The notes under the pieces: generated by a model | Seen by the model: only the letters and a program-made list of their open reading frames with translations | Told to the model about the DNA's origin: nothing | Database searches by the model: none | Translations under genes and position numbers: made by a program | Source of the DNA: Ampullaceana balthica | Lineage: Eukaryota; Mollusca; Gastropoda; Lymnaeidae | Length of the DNA: 64,000 bases | Assembly (NCBI GenBank): GCA_944989445.1 | Contig: CALYLW010000121.1 | Coordinates: forward strand, 760,729 to 824,728 | Direction: 5' to 3' | In this document: piece by piece, positions 33,695 through 46,019 of the stretch | Layout of the letters: every line of letters begins with the position of its first letter | Numbering within the stretch: the first letter of the stretch is position 1

Positions 33695-34932
33695 CAGTGG
33701 TTCTAAAGCCTTCTGGGGTTCAAGGACCACTTGAAAAATGTGTGTGTTTGCCACGGAACACCACTCAAAATTGAGGTACTGCTGTGCCGGAAATGTATTA
33801 TAATTATACTTTGTATAAAACAGGTTAATAAAATGCATTTTAGGTTAGTAAGTAAAATTATTCTAATATGCTACGATTTGCGTGTTCCCTAAAAATATTG
33901 AATGGAAGCAGATTGTAATGGCTTTCTTTTATAATGAGCAATAGTCACTTATACTAGACTTATACTTATAGTCTAATTCAATAGGTATTGCTTACTATAA
34001 AAAAAAATATTTAAGTCATATAACAGTAGTTAGTATTAGCAAAACTGCTATATTAGTTCTTTAAGTTCGAGTCTTGAGTCTGCACATGTGAGCACCGTAC
34101 ATCAAAAGGAGGTGTAATACTTGAAGACTCCATCGTAGTTCATCTTCAACTTCAAGTCGAGAACGATGTTTTGTCTTGATTATAAACCAATCCAGAAAAT
34201 TCACATTTACAAAGATATGATGCTGCAAAGGTAAGGGTAAAAGTATTTTTAAGCTTTCTGGGACAGTTCTTAGTACTACAAAATTTCATCAATCTCACTT
34301 TCAACATATTCAAAGTAGTATCGCTGGTCGGTTCTATGAATTATTTTAATTTCGATGGTAGTACGTTTAGTGAACCAATAGGTGCAATGTGCGCTTATAA
34401 ATCCCAAGGGCAAATACTCTTCATCATACCGTCTTACGGGTAATTGTCCCTTTTTAAATTTCCAGAAGTGCATTTTATTCAAACACAGATTGTGAGGATT
34501 AATCTGAGGAATCATTGTTGTCCTACACCTAATGTTCATTTGTTTTCTTCATTAGCAATTTATCCATGTGTTTAATCAATTTAATTAATTTAATCCTTTA
34601 ATAACTGTAATATTAATTTCAGTCTAATTTACTAATCATTTTCAAAAAAATATTTTTGAATGTTAATGTAGCAACTATTATGGTAGTCTTCTAGAATCTA
34701 GTGTGACGTTCATGTATTTCCGGTATACATAAAAGTAAATATAGAATCAAAACATATTATTTTCGGCGCTATGCTCTCGCCATCAATTGATTAAAATTAA
34801 TCAATATATTCAAAATGTGACAGCATTTTCGAGTTCTTAATTTTAAAATTAAAATTTCATGCTTTGCTCGCGGACCACCAGGCACATCTCCGCTGACCTA
34901 GTAGTCCGCGGACCACAGGTTGAGAACCACTG
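33695..34932 (-). mobile_element. Internally deleted hAT element with transposase N-terminal remnant
   Basis: It starts CAGTGGTTCTAAAGCC and ends CAGGTTGAGAACCACTG. The flanks TTATAGAG (33687-33694) and CTATAGAG (34933-34940) match at 7/8. On the minus strand MDKLLMKKTNEH near 34560 and, after a frameshift, VRRYDEEYLPLGF (within 34276-34539) match the start of ZBED5/SCAND3-like hAT transposases. The catalytic region is absent, so it could move only if another element supplied transposase. Confidence 0.85.
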
Positions 34933-34940
34933 CTATAGAG

Positions 34941-35189
34941 TCAGTGGAATGCATCTGAATGTCAGGGTGTCTAAGCGTAACGATATATGTTTTTAGCATC
35001 TATGGTGAAATATGTAATATAACGAAATATGGTTTCGAACCCAAGGGGCGGGGCCAAATGTTAAAGCACAGGTCGAGTAATCATACTCCGGTTGAACAAA
35101 ACGAAAATGTGTTGATAATCGCAGCCTGTGACACATCTAGCTAACTAGCAGATGGTCTAAGCTTCTAATGAATATATCCTAGCCCTGAA
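34941..35189. other. Spacer
   Basis: No feature seen. Confidence 0.5.
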
Positions 35190-35632
35190 GTTAGTCCTCA
35201 CAATCATGACATATAGCCTCACCGACTAACATATGGTTCTCACACTCAAGGCACTTACCCCCACCGAGTAACAGACGGTCCTCACACTCATGACATATAC
35301 CCCCACCGAGTAACAGACGGTCCTCACACTCATGACATATACCCCCACCGAGTAACAGATGGTCCTCACAGTCATGACATATACCCCCACCGAGTAATAG
35401 ATGGTCCTCACACTCATGACATATACCCCCACCGAGTAACATATGGTCCTCACACTCAAGGCACATACCATATGGTTCTCACACTCATGACATATACCCC
35501 CACCGACCAACAGATGGTCCTCACACTCAAGGCACATACCATATGGTTCTCACACTCAAGACACATACCCTCACCGACCAACAGATGGTCCTCACACTCA
35601 AGACACACACCCTCACCGGGTAGATGGTCCTC
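35190..35632. repeat. ~42-bp minisatellite, about 10 copies
   Basis: GGTCCTCACACTCATGACAT recurs about every 42 bp with ATACCCCCACCGAGTAAC. The right half is shorter and more diverged, with CATACCATATGG replacing the CCCCCACC segment in some units. It is open on both strands without coding meaning. Confidence 0.93.
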
Positions 35633-35976
35633 GCACGTCCATCAAGCCCCATTAAGTCACTGGCCGTTGTAACAGCTTAAAATAATAATTACTCGCTTCT
35701 TTCTCCTACAGAGTAATTTCGCAAGAACACTTAAACTGTCCGAATGTCCGGGACAAGTATTCACTGACTGACAGGCCAATTGAAAGGCCCACCCGTTGAC
35801 ATCTCCGCTCATTTCGAATCTACATTGAGACGTCCATTACTTTCGACGCAGGCCGAGAGCGACGAAATATCGGATGAAATGTTTCTCTAATTTCACGACG
35901 TTGTGTGTTCATCGAAGAGGTTGTCGTCACGTGCACCCCATTTGACCCATGCTCGTCTTTTGCATGCAACAGTAAA
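35633..35976. other. Spacer
   Basis: Nothing recognisable was found. Confidence 0.5.
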
Positions 35977-36580
35977 AGTATTTTACCGTGTATTTTAACG
36001 TGTATTTTAACGTGTATTTTAACGTGTATTTTAACGTGTATTTTAACGTGTATTTTAACGTGTATTTTAACGTGTATTTTAACGTGTATTTTACGTGTAT
36101 TTTAACGTGTATTTTAACGTGTATTTTAACGTGTATTTTAACGTGTATTTTACCGTGTATTTTAACCGTGTATTTTAACGTGTATTTTACGTGTATTTTA
36201 CCGTGTATTTTAACGTGTATTTTAACGTGTATTTTACCGTGTATTTTACGTGTATTTTACCGTGTATTTTAACGTGTATTTTAACGTGTATTTTACCGTG
36301 TATTTTAATGTGTATTTTAACGTTTATTTTAACGTGTATTTTACCGTGTATTTTAACGTGTATTTTACCGTGTATTTTAACGTGTATTTTAACGTGTATT
36401 TAACGTGTATTTTAACGTGTATTTTAACGTGTATTTTACCGTGTATTTTAACGTGTATTTAAACCGTGTATTTTAACGTGTATTTTAACGTGTATTTTAA
36501 CATGTATTTTACCGTGTATTTTAACGTGTATTTTACCGTGTATTTTAACGTGTATTTTACCGTGTATTTTAACGCGTATT
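35977..36580. repeat. 12-bp satellite (CGTGTATTTTAA), about 50 copies
   Basis: Units are 11-13 bp: CGTGTATTTTAA, CCGTGTATTTTA and CGTGTATTTTA. Single-base length changes shift the phase repeatedly, so open frames hop between all three forward frames. Confidence 0.97.
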
Positions 36581-37152
36581 TTTCTGTTAAGTATGCTTTC
36601 TCAAACATTTTTTTCCAAATCTTGTAGTATTATTTTATTTTCCTAAAATACTATAGCTTTTTAAAATCTGATTTTATCTTATGTGTGAGCTCCCAACATT
36701 ACATTCCGGGACTCGTACATAAAATATATCGCATTATAAAATCTGCCAGTATATAGATTGCAATCAGTTATCCACTTTGTCAGTATACAGATTTTATTAA
36801 TTCGTTTTTGTAAAAGTCGAATTCAAACAATAAAATGAAATTTTATAATTAATTTTTTTTGGGTAAGTAGAGATTCGAGCATCAATATATTACAAAACAA
36901 AAGAAATTCCAACGTTGACCGCCACAATAACTTCACATCTCCCATATTGTACTAAGAATATATCACTTATCCGTCCGGCCACTTTAATCGATATCACGGC
37001 AACTGGCTGATCGATATTTCGATAACTAGCTGATTGGACATAGCCAGCACCCCCCGCAGAGATACAATTACTGAGTCCACGCGAAAATAACAAGCCGTTT
37101 GACCTCTCGGGTTGCCTGGAGGTGGACTTGTTTTTCTAAATCTCCCGTTCTT
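36581..37152. other. AT-rich spacer
   Basis: No feature is supported. Confidence 0.5.
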
Positions 37153-38389
37153 GCAAACCAGCACTCAGTACTTTATTAATCTGACAGACCCCTCACACAC
37201 ACAAACCAGAACTCAGTACTTTATTAATCTGACAGACCCCCCCACACACACAAACCAGCGCTCAGTACTTTATTAATCCGACAGACCCCCCCCCACACAC
37301 AAACTAGCACTCAGTACTTTATTAATCTGGCAGACCCCTCACACACACAAACCAGAACTCAGTACTTTATTAATCTGACAGACCCCCCCCACACACACAA
37401 AACCAGCACTCAGTACTTTATTAATCTGACAGAACCCCCCACACACACAAAGCAGCACTCAGTACTTTATTAAACTGACAGACCCCTCACACACACAAAC
37501 CAGAACTCAGTACTTTATTAATGTCACAGCCCCCCCCACACATAAACCAGCACTCAGTACTTTATTAATCTGACAGACCCCCCCCCACACAAAAACCAGC
37601 ACTCAGTACTTTATTAATCTGACAGACCCCTCACACACACAAACCAGAACTCAGTCCTTTATTAATCTGACAGACCCCCCCCCACACACACACAAACCAG
37701 CACTCAGTACTTTATTAATCTGACAGACCCCCCCCACACACACACAAACCAGAACTCAGTACTTTATTAATCTGACAGACCCCCCACACACACACACACA
37801 AACCAGAACTCAGTACTTTATTAATCTGACAGACCCCCCCCACACACACAAACCAGAACTCAGTACTTTATTAATCTGACAGACCCCCCTCCCCACACAC
37901 ACAAACCAGAACTCAGTACTTTATTAATCTGACAGACCCCCCCACACACACACACAAACCAGAACTCAGTCCTTTATTAATCTGACAGACCCCCCCACAC
38001 AAACCAGCACTCAGTACTTTATTAATCTGACAGACCCCCCCCCACACACACACAAACCAGAACTCAGTACTTTATTAATCTGACAGACCCCCCCCCCACA
38101 CACACACACAAACCAGAACTCAGTACTTTATTAATCTGACAGACCCCCCCCCCACACACACACACACAAACCAGAACTCAGTACTTTATTAATCTGACAG
38201 ACCCACCCCCCCACCCCCACACACACACAAACCAGAACTCAGTACTTTATTAATCTGAAAGACCCCCCACACACACACAAACCAGAACTCAGTACTTTAT
38301 TAATCTGACAGACCCCCCCCCCACACACACAAACCAGAACGCAGTACTTTATTAATCTGACAGACCCCCCCCCCACACACACACACATA
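37153..38389. repeat. Compound ~50-bp minisatellite with internal poly-C and (CA)n, about 24 copies
   Basis: A constant core (CTCAGTACTTTATTAATCTG, then ACAGA) is followed in each unit by a C run of about 3-10 and a (CA)n of about 3-8. CA length and C length vary independently between units, so unit size ranges from about 42 to 63 bp. The complement is G-rich with TG repeats. Confidence 0.96.
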
Positions 38390-39575
38390 GCTACACCTTC
38401 TGGATCACAGCCGTCGTAGCCCCCCACCCACCCACTTTAAAAAAAAACACACACACCTCTCCATCTTTTCCGTATAGCAGTCGGCCCCCATATTCCTGTC
38501 CGACACCCAACCCCCTTTTTATTTCCACCTCAATATATACCCGCCTACGAGAACCCTTAAGTTCTAATCTTCGCTTCTCTGGCACACATTTAGAATCAAC
38601 TAATCTCCATTCATAGATATCGAAATACACTAACATTAAACTTTCCTGGTACATACTTGGTGTTAACACCCACACAAGTTGATCGATTCATTGTTTCCCA
38701 ATCCTGTTCACTTTTTTTTTAACCCACTATTAACCATCCATCCTTTTCCAAAATACGCGCTTACATAAACCATGAACTTTAATTTTTTCCTAGCAACAGT
38801 CTCTTAAAATATATTCTAATAGGAGTTTCCATTGCTTGACATGGAGGGTGCAAGACGCTCTAAAGTTCGAAGATAAGAATCAAGAATTCCCTCTGGTAAA
38901 GATTTTTTATAATTTATTTTAGAAATGCTCTCACATTTTAAATTTTCCTTTACTTATGTTTTTTTTTATTTGTGAAAGAAAAGCATTTTGTAATGCACAA
39001 AGATTTAAAACATGAACTATTGGCTTACTTCAGTTTCTATCCTTATGCGTTTGACTTTTTCGAAACGCGATTTTTCAGGTTTCTTTAGTGGATATACGTG
39101 ACGACTGTCCTGAATATATGCAGTAAGTTCCGGTTTGTATGTGAAAATGCTTAAAGGATATGAGGGATATTTTCGTGGCTCTATATAACTATTTTTTGTA
39201 GAGCAAGGATGCGCCCGCGGACGGAGTTTTCATAACCCACCACGGTGTTTAAAAAAAACATAGAATATTTTAATGTGAATATATTTTCAGACCACATTTA
39301 TTGATTTTGTATTGTTGGGAAATCGCGCAACAGCAGATGAGAATTTATTACAAGGAAAGGGGTCGGAGATGGATCCTTATGGATCATTAAAAGCTCGTGT
39401 GTGCGATGGCTTGGCTGATAGCAGTAGATTATGTTAAGTAGATTAATCATCTGAGATTAACAGGTGCATAATTATTGTTTTTATGGTTGTACCCGGGAGT
39501 TGGTAAAATGACTGATAACTGCGATAGGGACACAATGAATAGGACAAAATAAGAAAATATGTAAAACACTGAGAT

Positions 39576-39577
<2 letters not shown>
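38390..39577. other. Non-coding spacer
   Basis: No supported gene. A 94-codon minus frame at 38391-38675 overlaps the array edge and shows no domain. Confidence 0.45.
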
Positions 39578-39665
<88 letters not shown>

Positions 39666-39693
39666 CTCTCTCTCTCTCTCCCTCTCTCTCTCT
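39578..39693. repeat. (CT)n microsatellite
   Basis: Nearly pure CT for about 80 bp, then imperfect. Confidence 0.98.
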
Positions 39694-40020
39694 TCCACGA
39701 AACTGGATCAGTTATATGAAATATGAAACAGTTAATGGCTCACCGAGACTTGACTATGACAGGCCAATGGAGATGGACGGTTGTCTATAATTTTATTTGG
39801 GGAGGGGGGCGCTATTACTGTGAAAGTGGAAGGCACGGGAAACTACAGTGTTATTTGACGGTTTGACCAGGTATAAGTTTGACTTCAATGAATACAACTA
39901 AAGCTACATGTTCAAGTTTAAAAGCAATTTAATACGTGAACTTGAAAAAAAAAGTTTTTTTTCACGCAGGTTTATATACCAACAGAAATCACGAACCATG
40001 AAATACGTCAATCTCAAATA
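39694..40020. other. Spacer
   Basis: No feature seen. Confidence 0.5.
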
Positions 40021-40097
40021 CAACCATATACAATATAATAGTCCAAGTCACTGGCTGGCTGGGTGGCTGGAAGGATGTGGAACGCTATGACGTTATT
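40021..40097. repeat. Short duplicated segment (left copy)
   Basis: ACAATATAATAGTCCAAGTC, then a (GGCTG)-like run and ACGCTATGACG, are repeated at about 41030-41100. This duplicate pair brackets the 40.1-41.0 kb repeats. Confidence 0.7.
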
Positions 40098-40590
40098 AAA
40101 TCCTTTATATTAACTCGTGGTGTCTGCGGCGGACCGACCTTGCTTGCTTGTCGCCAAAACTTTTGATCGATTTTTAACCCACTTGCTCGCAAGATAGCGA
40201 GCTGAAATTTTGCAGGCAGTTTTGTACCGATGATAAAAACAATGTATCAAAATTTCAGATCGATCGCATGTACCGTAATTAAATTATTGATTTTTTAGAT
40301 TATTTTATTTATTCCTATGTATCATGCTATTTTTTGAGATAGAGCGTCGCGGTGCGTATTATATTGAACAACCTTTCTGTCGCGCAATAAGGTGCGTATT
40401 TTATTGACAGCTCTTTTTATAAACATATTCCTGATCGGTGCGCATTATATTAAACATGTTTTACGACACAACTGCAATTTTGTATTTCTGGATGGTCTGG
40501 CGATGCGTATTATAATGAACATTCTTTTAATTACTTCTCGTACATAAAGGATTTATAGTCAAAAACTTGGTTTTTTACGGGTTTTTCTTA
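40098..40590 (+). mobile_element. Satellite-forming element, CCTTTATATTAACTCGTGG subfamily
   Basis: It begins AAATCCTTTATATTAACTCG and ends after ATAAAGGATTTATAGTC and TTTTTTACGGG. A central core ATCAAAATTTCAGATCGATC followed by GTACCGTAATTAAATTA is shared with the 4983-5507 and 41.5-43.6 kb subfamily, while the outer parts differ. Further copies lie at 57662-58915 (interrupted) and 58918-59385. Confidence 0.75.
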
Positions 40591-41390
40591 TTTTTTTAGC
40601 TTATATTTTAATACAAGGCGTGCATCGAAAGGCGCGCAAAAAGGTGTGCAAAATAATTATAAATTAAAGACGCGCTGTAAAAAAATATATATTATATGAC
40701 ATCATCGTTTTAGCTTATATTTTAATTTTTGAAAAGGGAACGATGTAAAAATATAATTTGATGATTTATAATTATAAAATACTTTGTGTACATTTCAGCA
40801 AGTTTAATATTTCGTATTTATCAAACAATGATAAGTTACTTGGGCTTTTGACAAAAAAGGGTAGGCGCCGTAGGCACCCCACAGCTGCAGTGAGCGCCGT
40901 AGGCGCCCTACAATCCCTATTATAAAATACTTTGTGTACATTTCAGTATGTTCAATATTAAGTATTTATCAAACAAGGATAAGTTAGTTGGGCATTTGAA
41001 AAAAGTGGGCGCCGCAGCACAACCTAGTAAACAATATAATAGCCCAAGTCACTCACTGGCTGGCTGGCTGGAACCGTAACGCTATGACGTCATTGTTTGA
41101 GCTTACATTTTAATATGAGGTGCGCATCTGGTGGTGTGCAAAATAATTATAAATTCAAGTTTCTGGCCGTAAAAAAAATATTATATGACGTCATTGATTT
41201 AGCTTATATTTTATTTTTGGAAAAGGGAACGATGTTAAAAGAGGATTTGAGGATTTATTATTACAAAATACTTTGTGTACATTTCAGGAAGTCTAATATT
41301 TCGTATTTATCAAACATGGAGAAGTTACTTGGGCTTTTGACCAACCCCAGTGGGCCCCGTAGGCGCCCTACAACCCCTAGTTATTTAATA
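40591..41390 (+). repeat. Duplicated GGCGCCGTAGG module
   Basis: Two full copies and one partial copy of a module are seen. Each has an ATGACGTCAT or ATGACATCAT stretch, TTTAGCTTATATTTTA, AAAAGGGAACGATGT, TTTGTGTACATTTCAG and a GGCGCCGTAGGCGCCC-type palindrome. The inverted relative is at 26963-27262. CRE octamers lie at 41095 and 41186. Confidence 0.75.
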
Positions 41391-41495
41391 CTACGAGAGA
41401 TTTTTAACACTAGTGCTTATCTCATATTTATAGCAGATTTTGTAGATAATAATGAACATTCTTGGTTTATTGGGAACATTAGAGATTACGGGGAA

Positions 41496-43629
41496 TAAAA
41501 CAAACCCGTAAAAACAAAGTTTTTGACTATAAATCCCTTATATATGAGACATAACTAACAGTAGTGATTATTTTTAAACATTTACAGACTGACACTGAGT
41601 GATGTCCCTTGTCTTTAATAAATGGGGGTGGGATGTGAGGGGGTGTCGGCACGACGGTCGTCGTCAACACGACGGTCGGCGTCAACTCAAACTCACGTGG
41701 AACTGGAATTTTAAAAAAAATAACAAACAGTGAATTTTGAATTACATACCTCATATAAGGATAAACTAAAAATGCATTAATTTAATTACGGTACGTTCGA
41801 TCGATCTGAAATTTTGATACGATGCATTGTTAGGTCAGACGGGTCCGTGTGCCAAATTTCAGTTTCGATCGGATCATGGGAAGTGGGTCATTTTTGACTT
41901 CTGTTTTTCCGCCCGCCGAGCCCAAGACAGACAGAGAGAGAGAGAGAGAGAGACGGCCGTGAAGTTAATATAAGGGATTTAATAAAACAAACCCCGTAAA
42001 AACAAAGTTTTTGACTATAAATCCCTTATATATGAGACATAACTAAACAGTATTGATTATATTCAAACATTTACAGACTGAATCTGTCTTAACTCAACTT
42101 TGCATCATAACCCTAGTGGGGGGGGGAGGGGTGGGTGGGGGGGGAGAGGGGAAAAGTCTGGTCACCGATTCGCTTGACCGAGCTCAGAGTGACACGTAAA
42201 ATGTAAACAAAAGCGCACCGTCGTTTCGTTGGGTCGCCTCAATGCTCAAACTTTCACGTGGCAAAAAAACAATAACAAATCGTGAATTTAAAATTACATA
42301 CCTCATATAAGGATAAACTAAAAATGCATTAATTTAATTACGGTACGTTCGATCGATCTGAAATTTTGATACGATGCATTGTTAGGTAAGACGGGTCCGT
42401 GTGCCAAATTTCAGTTCGATCGGATCATTGGAAGTGGGTCATTTTTCGACTTCTGTTTTTCCGCCCGCCGAGCCCATGAGATGATGAGAGAGCAGAGAGA
42501 GCAGACAGAGAGAGACGGCGGTGAAGTTAATATAAGGGATTTAATAAAACAAACCCGTAAAAACAAAGTTTTTGACTATAAATCCCTTATATATGAGACA
42601 TAACTAACAGTATTGATTATTTCAAACATTTACAGACTGAATCTGTCTTAACTCAACTTTGCTTCATAACCCTAGTGGGGGGGGGGTGGGTGGGAGGGGG
42701 AGAGGGGAAAAGTCTGGTCACCGATTCGCTTGACCGAGCTCAGAGTGACACGTAAAATGTAAACAAAAGCGCACCGTCGTTTCGTTGGGTCGCCTCAATG
42801 CTCAAACTTTCACGTGGCAAAAAAACAATAACAAATCGTGAATTTAAATTACATACCTCATATAAGGATAAACTAAAAATGCATTAATTTAATTACGGTA
42901 CGTTCGATCGATCTGAAATTTTGATACGATGCATTGTTAGGTAAGACGGGTCCGTGTGCCAAATTTCAGTTCGATCGGATCATGGGAAGTGGGTCATTTT
43001 TGACTTCTGTTTTTCCGCCCGCCCGCCGAGCCCAAGACGAGAGAGAGAGAGAGAGAGACGGCCGTGAAGTTAATATAAGGGATTTAATAAAACAAACCCG
43101 TAAAAACAAAGTTTTTGACTATAAATCCCTTATATATGAGACATAACTAACAGTATTGATTATTTTCAAACATTTACAGACTGAATCTGTCTTAACACAA
43201 TTTGCTTCATAACCCTAGGGGGGGAGGGGTGGGTGGGAGGGGGAGAGGGGAAAAGTCTGGTCACCGATTCGCTTGACCGAGCTCAGAGTGACACGTAAAA
43301 TGTAAACAAAAGCGCACCGTCGTTTCGTTGGGTCGCCTCAATGCTCAAACTTTCACGTGGCAAAAAAACAATAACAAATCGTGAATTTAAATTACATACC
43401 TCATATAAGGATAAACTAAAAATGCATTAATTTAATTACGGTACGTTCGATCGATCTGAAATTTTGATACGATGCATTGTTAGGTAAGACGGGTCCGTGT
43501 GCCAAATTTCAGTTCGATCGGATCATTGGAAGTGGGTCATTTTCGACTTCTGTTTTTCCGCCCGCCGAGCCCATGAGATGATGAGAGAGAGACAGAGAGA
43601 GACGGCCGTGAAGTTAATATAAGGGATTT
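41496..43629 (-). repeat. ~545-bp tandem satellite, 4 units
   Basis: TTAATATAAGGGATTT recurs at 41965, 42526, 43071 and 43614, giving spacings of 561, 545 and 543 bp. A shorter first unit starts at 41496. Each unit is the inverted form of the 4983-5507 element: ACCCGTAAAAACAAAG, CTATAAATCCCTTATATATG, a G-rich stretch, CGATCGATCTGAAATTTTG and a (GA)n tract. Units 2-4 are very similar and unit 1 diverges in its middle. The (GA)n and poly-G lengths vary. Confidence 0.95.
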
Positions 43630-43663
43630 AAAAATGTAGCGCATTCTATTAAGTTTCTGGAAG

Positions 43664-43756
43664 GCTACGCCTTGACAAAGTACACACATAATCTCTACGC
43701 CTTGACAAAGTACACACATAATCTCTACGCCTTGACAAAGTACACACATAATCTCA
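43664..43756. repeat. 30-bp tandem repeat, 3 copies
   Basis: CTACGCCTTGACAAAGTACA recurs every 30 bp, essentially identical. Confidence 0.93.
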
Positions 43757-43875
43757 ACACAAAAGAAAGCGTAATTAAAAATAACTCATGGCAAATAAAA
43801 CATATTATATAAAATATATAAAAACATAAATGCTAGACATGCTGTTGTCAAGACTGAAGACACATAAACGGTCAT

Positions 43876-44262
43876 TATTTTCCTGGCTGTTATCATGGCT
43901 ATTGGCACAACTAATGTCACGTCTTGGGTGTGCCTATTGTCCTGGCTGTTATCACGGCTATTGGCACAATTAATGTCACGTCTTGGGCTTGTCTATTGTC
44001 CTGGCTGTTTTCACGTCTGCTGGCACAACTAATGTCACACCTAGGGCGTTTCTATTGTCCTGGCTGTTATCATGGCTATTGGCACAAATAACGTCACATC
44101 TAGGGCGTGTCTATTGTCCTGGCTGTTTTAACGGCTAACGACACGGCCTTTGGCATGATAATTATCGTGGCTATTGTCACGGCTGTTGTCGAGGCTAATA
44201 CCACGACGGTTGTCATGGTTATTGCTGTCGCTATTGTCACGCCCATTGTCAGGAATACCTAT
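43876..44262. repeat. 59-bp repeat, 4 copies, grading into ~15-bp repeats
   Basis: ATTGTCCTGGCTGTT recurs at 43936, 43995, 44054 and 44113. Beyond 44140 only shorter GGCTNTTGTCACGG-like units remain. The 59-bp unit may have grown from this simpler repeat. Confidence 0.9.
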
Positions 44263-45875
44263 CAAATGAGATGAAATTCATACTTTGATGTATTACGCTA
44301 AGATGTCGGGGCCTTGTAAAGATGATTATATTTCTCTTCAGCTCGCTCCTACTCACCTGGTTCACTTCAAGCCAACCATAGTCCTTGGTGGTTACCTACC
44401 CTCGTATCCACCCCCATCCCCTACCCCCCGTCGTGTGGATTTCTCTCTATATCGGCTGCCAGAGCTGCTCACGCGTCTGCTCTGCTCAAAATACTTTCCA
44501 TCGCCCTTTCTTCCACCCCCCCCCCAAAAAAAAACAAAAAAACACAAAAAAAAACGGCTCACTTAACTTGAAATGACATTAAAGTGGGAATAGTGGACTG
44601 GCCCGAGGGGAGATGAATCAATGATTGACCGAGTTGTCGTCCCTTGTGCCGAGATGTCAGAGCAAGACATGGCTGGTTGTAGGTAAGTTTAGTAAGTGTC
44701 AGTTTGGACAAACCGTTTATCTGGCCCGGAGGGGGAAAAAAAGTGGCGGGGGGGAGTGTTTTAAACATCTATTATTTTTCCCCCAAAAAAAAATTGAAAA
44801 AGAACTATGAATTATGACATTAATTGTTTTAAATTATTTATAATATTTGTTTATTAATAATATCAAATAATTTGGTATTCCCACCAATGCATTCTTTAAA
44901 AAATTATTTAAAAGTTACGTAAATGGGTCACCTCGAAATTGGCAAAACACATTATAGCAAGTAAGCTCTTAACAAGCGCTGAGAAATACGCGTAGACCTG
45001 GTGACTGTTATGGAGAACAATGTTTATGACTTCGAGCTTAACTCCGACACACAAGTTAAACACAACTTAACATATACACCATATGAAACAAACGGACACC
45101 AAAAATACTACTTTTACTCTTAAATCATTTTTTGAATTCTTTTTTGTTAAACAATCCATTTAAAATGTCTCATTGAAGTTCATCATTTGTGTTTGTGTGT
45201 GTGTAACATGTACACAACTTTCACAATGAACGCGACATACGTATTATTGCCGTAGAGAGCGAAAAATGTACACATATAGGTTAAAGAGCAGAAGATGTAC
45301 ATATATGCTCCAAAGAGCAGAAGATGTACATGTATGCTCCAAAGAGCGGAATATTTAATACATGCCCCAAATATAACAACGATCAGAATATGTACACAGA
45401 CGCAACGACCTGTGATTTCAAACTGTGCTAATATTAAATCATCAATATCTTTATAATGGAAACAATGGCGTAGGCGTTGAGAAGGCTCATTTCCTGCGAG
45501 AATGGCAGAGGCAGATGCATTCTGTTCGAGAAGGGGCGCCAAATAATACTAGATAACTTTGCTAACCCTAGCAACGTCACCCAATAGAAAGAAGGGGGTG
45601 TGTTTTAAAAAGTGTGGGGGGATATGTCTTTAACGTCAGACGTTCTCAACTATTGTAACGTCAACACAACACCAAGGGAACAAGCCCAGGGCAATAAATC
45701 TATATTGCTCAACCTGCGTCCTTTTATTTCTGAGCACGAACCCACAGAAAGGCTTCTTTTTGCCCGTTATTGATTTATTCGTATAAGTCTTGAACCGTCG
45801 CCAGTGGAGCCATGATTGTATGTCCAGATGGGTCCAACGGAACGAAAGTCTACTTGCCAATGCCAGTGTGCAGAG
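44263..45875. other. Non-coding stretch
   Basis: A CTCCAAAGAGCAGAAGATGT phrase recurs two or three times near 45285-45350. Short frames at 45183-45542 and 45636-45860 (minus) have no domain or splice support. Confidence 0.4.
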
Positions 45876-46010
45876 TCGGCTTATAGTAACCTTATAGCAG
45901 CCTTATAGTCGGCTTATAGTAACCTTATAGTCGGCTTATAGTAACCTTATAGCAGCCTTATAGTCGGCTTATAGTAACCTTATAGCAGCCTTATAGTCGG
46001 CTTATAGTTC
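45876..46010. repeat. ~22-bp repeat (CGGCTTATAGTAACCTTATAG)
   Basis: CTTATAG-based units alternate between TCGGCTTATAGTAAC and CAGCCTTATAG forms. Confidence 0.9.
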
Positions 46011-46019
46011 ACGTCACAA

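Noticed and set aside
41097..41498. 133-codon plus-strand frame
   Set aside because: It lies wholly in the duplicated GGCGCCGTAGG module, whose other copies do not keep the frame.
42379..43146. Repeated frames beginning MLGKTGPCAKFQFDRI in the 545-bp array
   Set aside because: They arise from the repeated unit and do not start at ATG. The copies differ by frame-breaking indels in the (GA)n tract.
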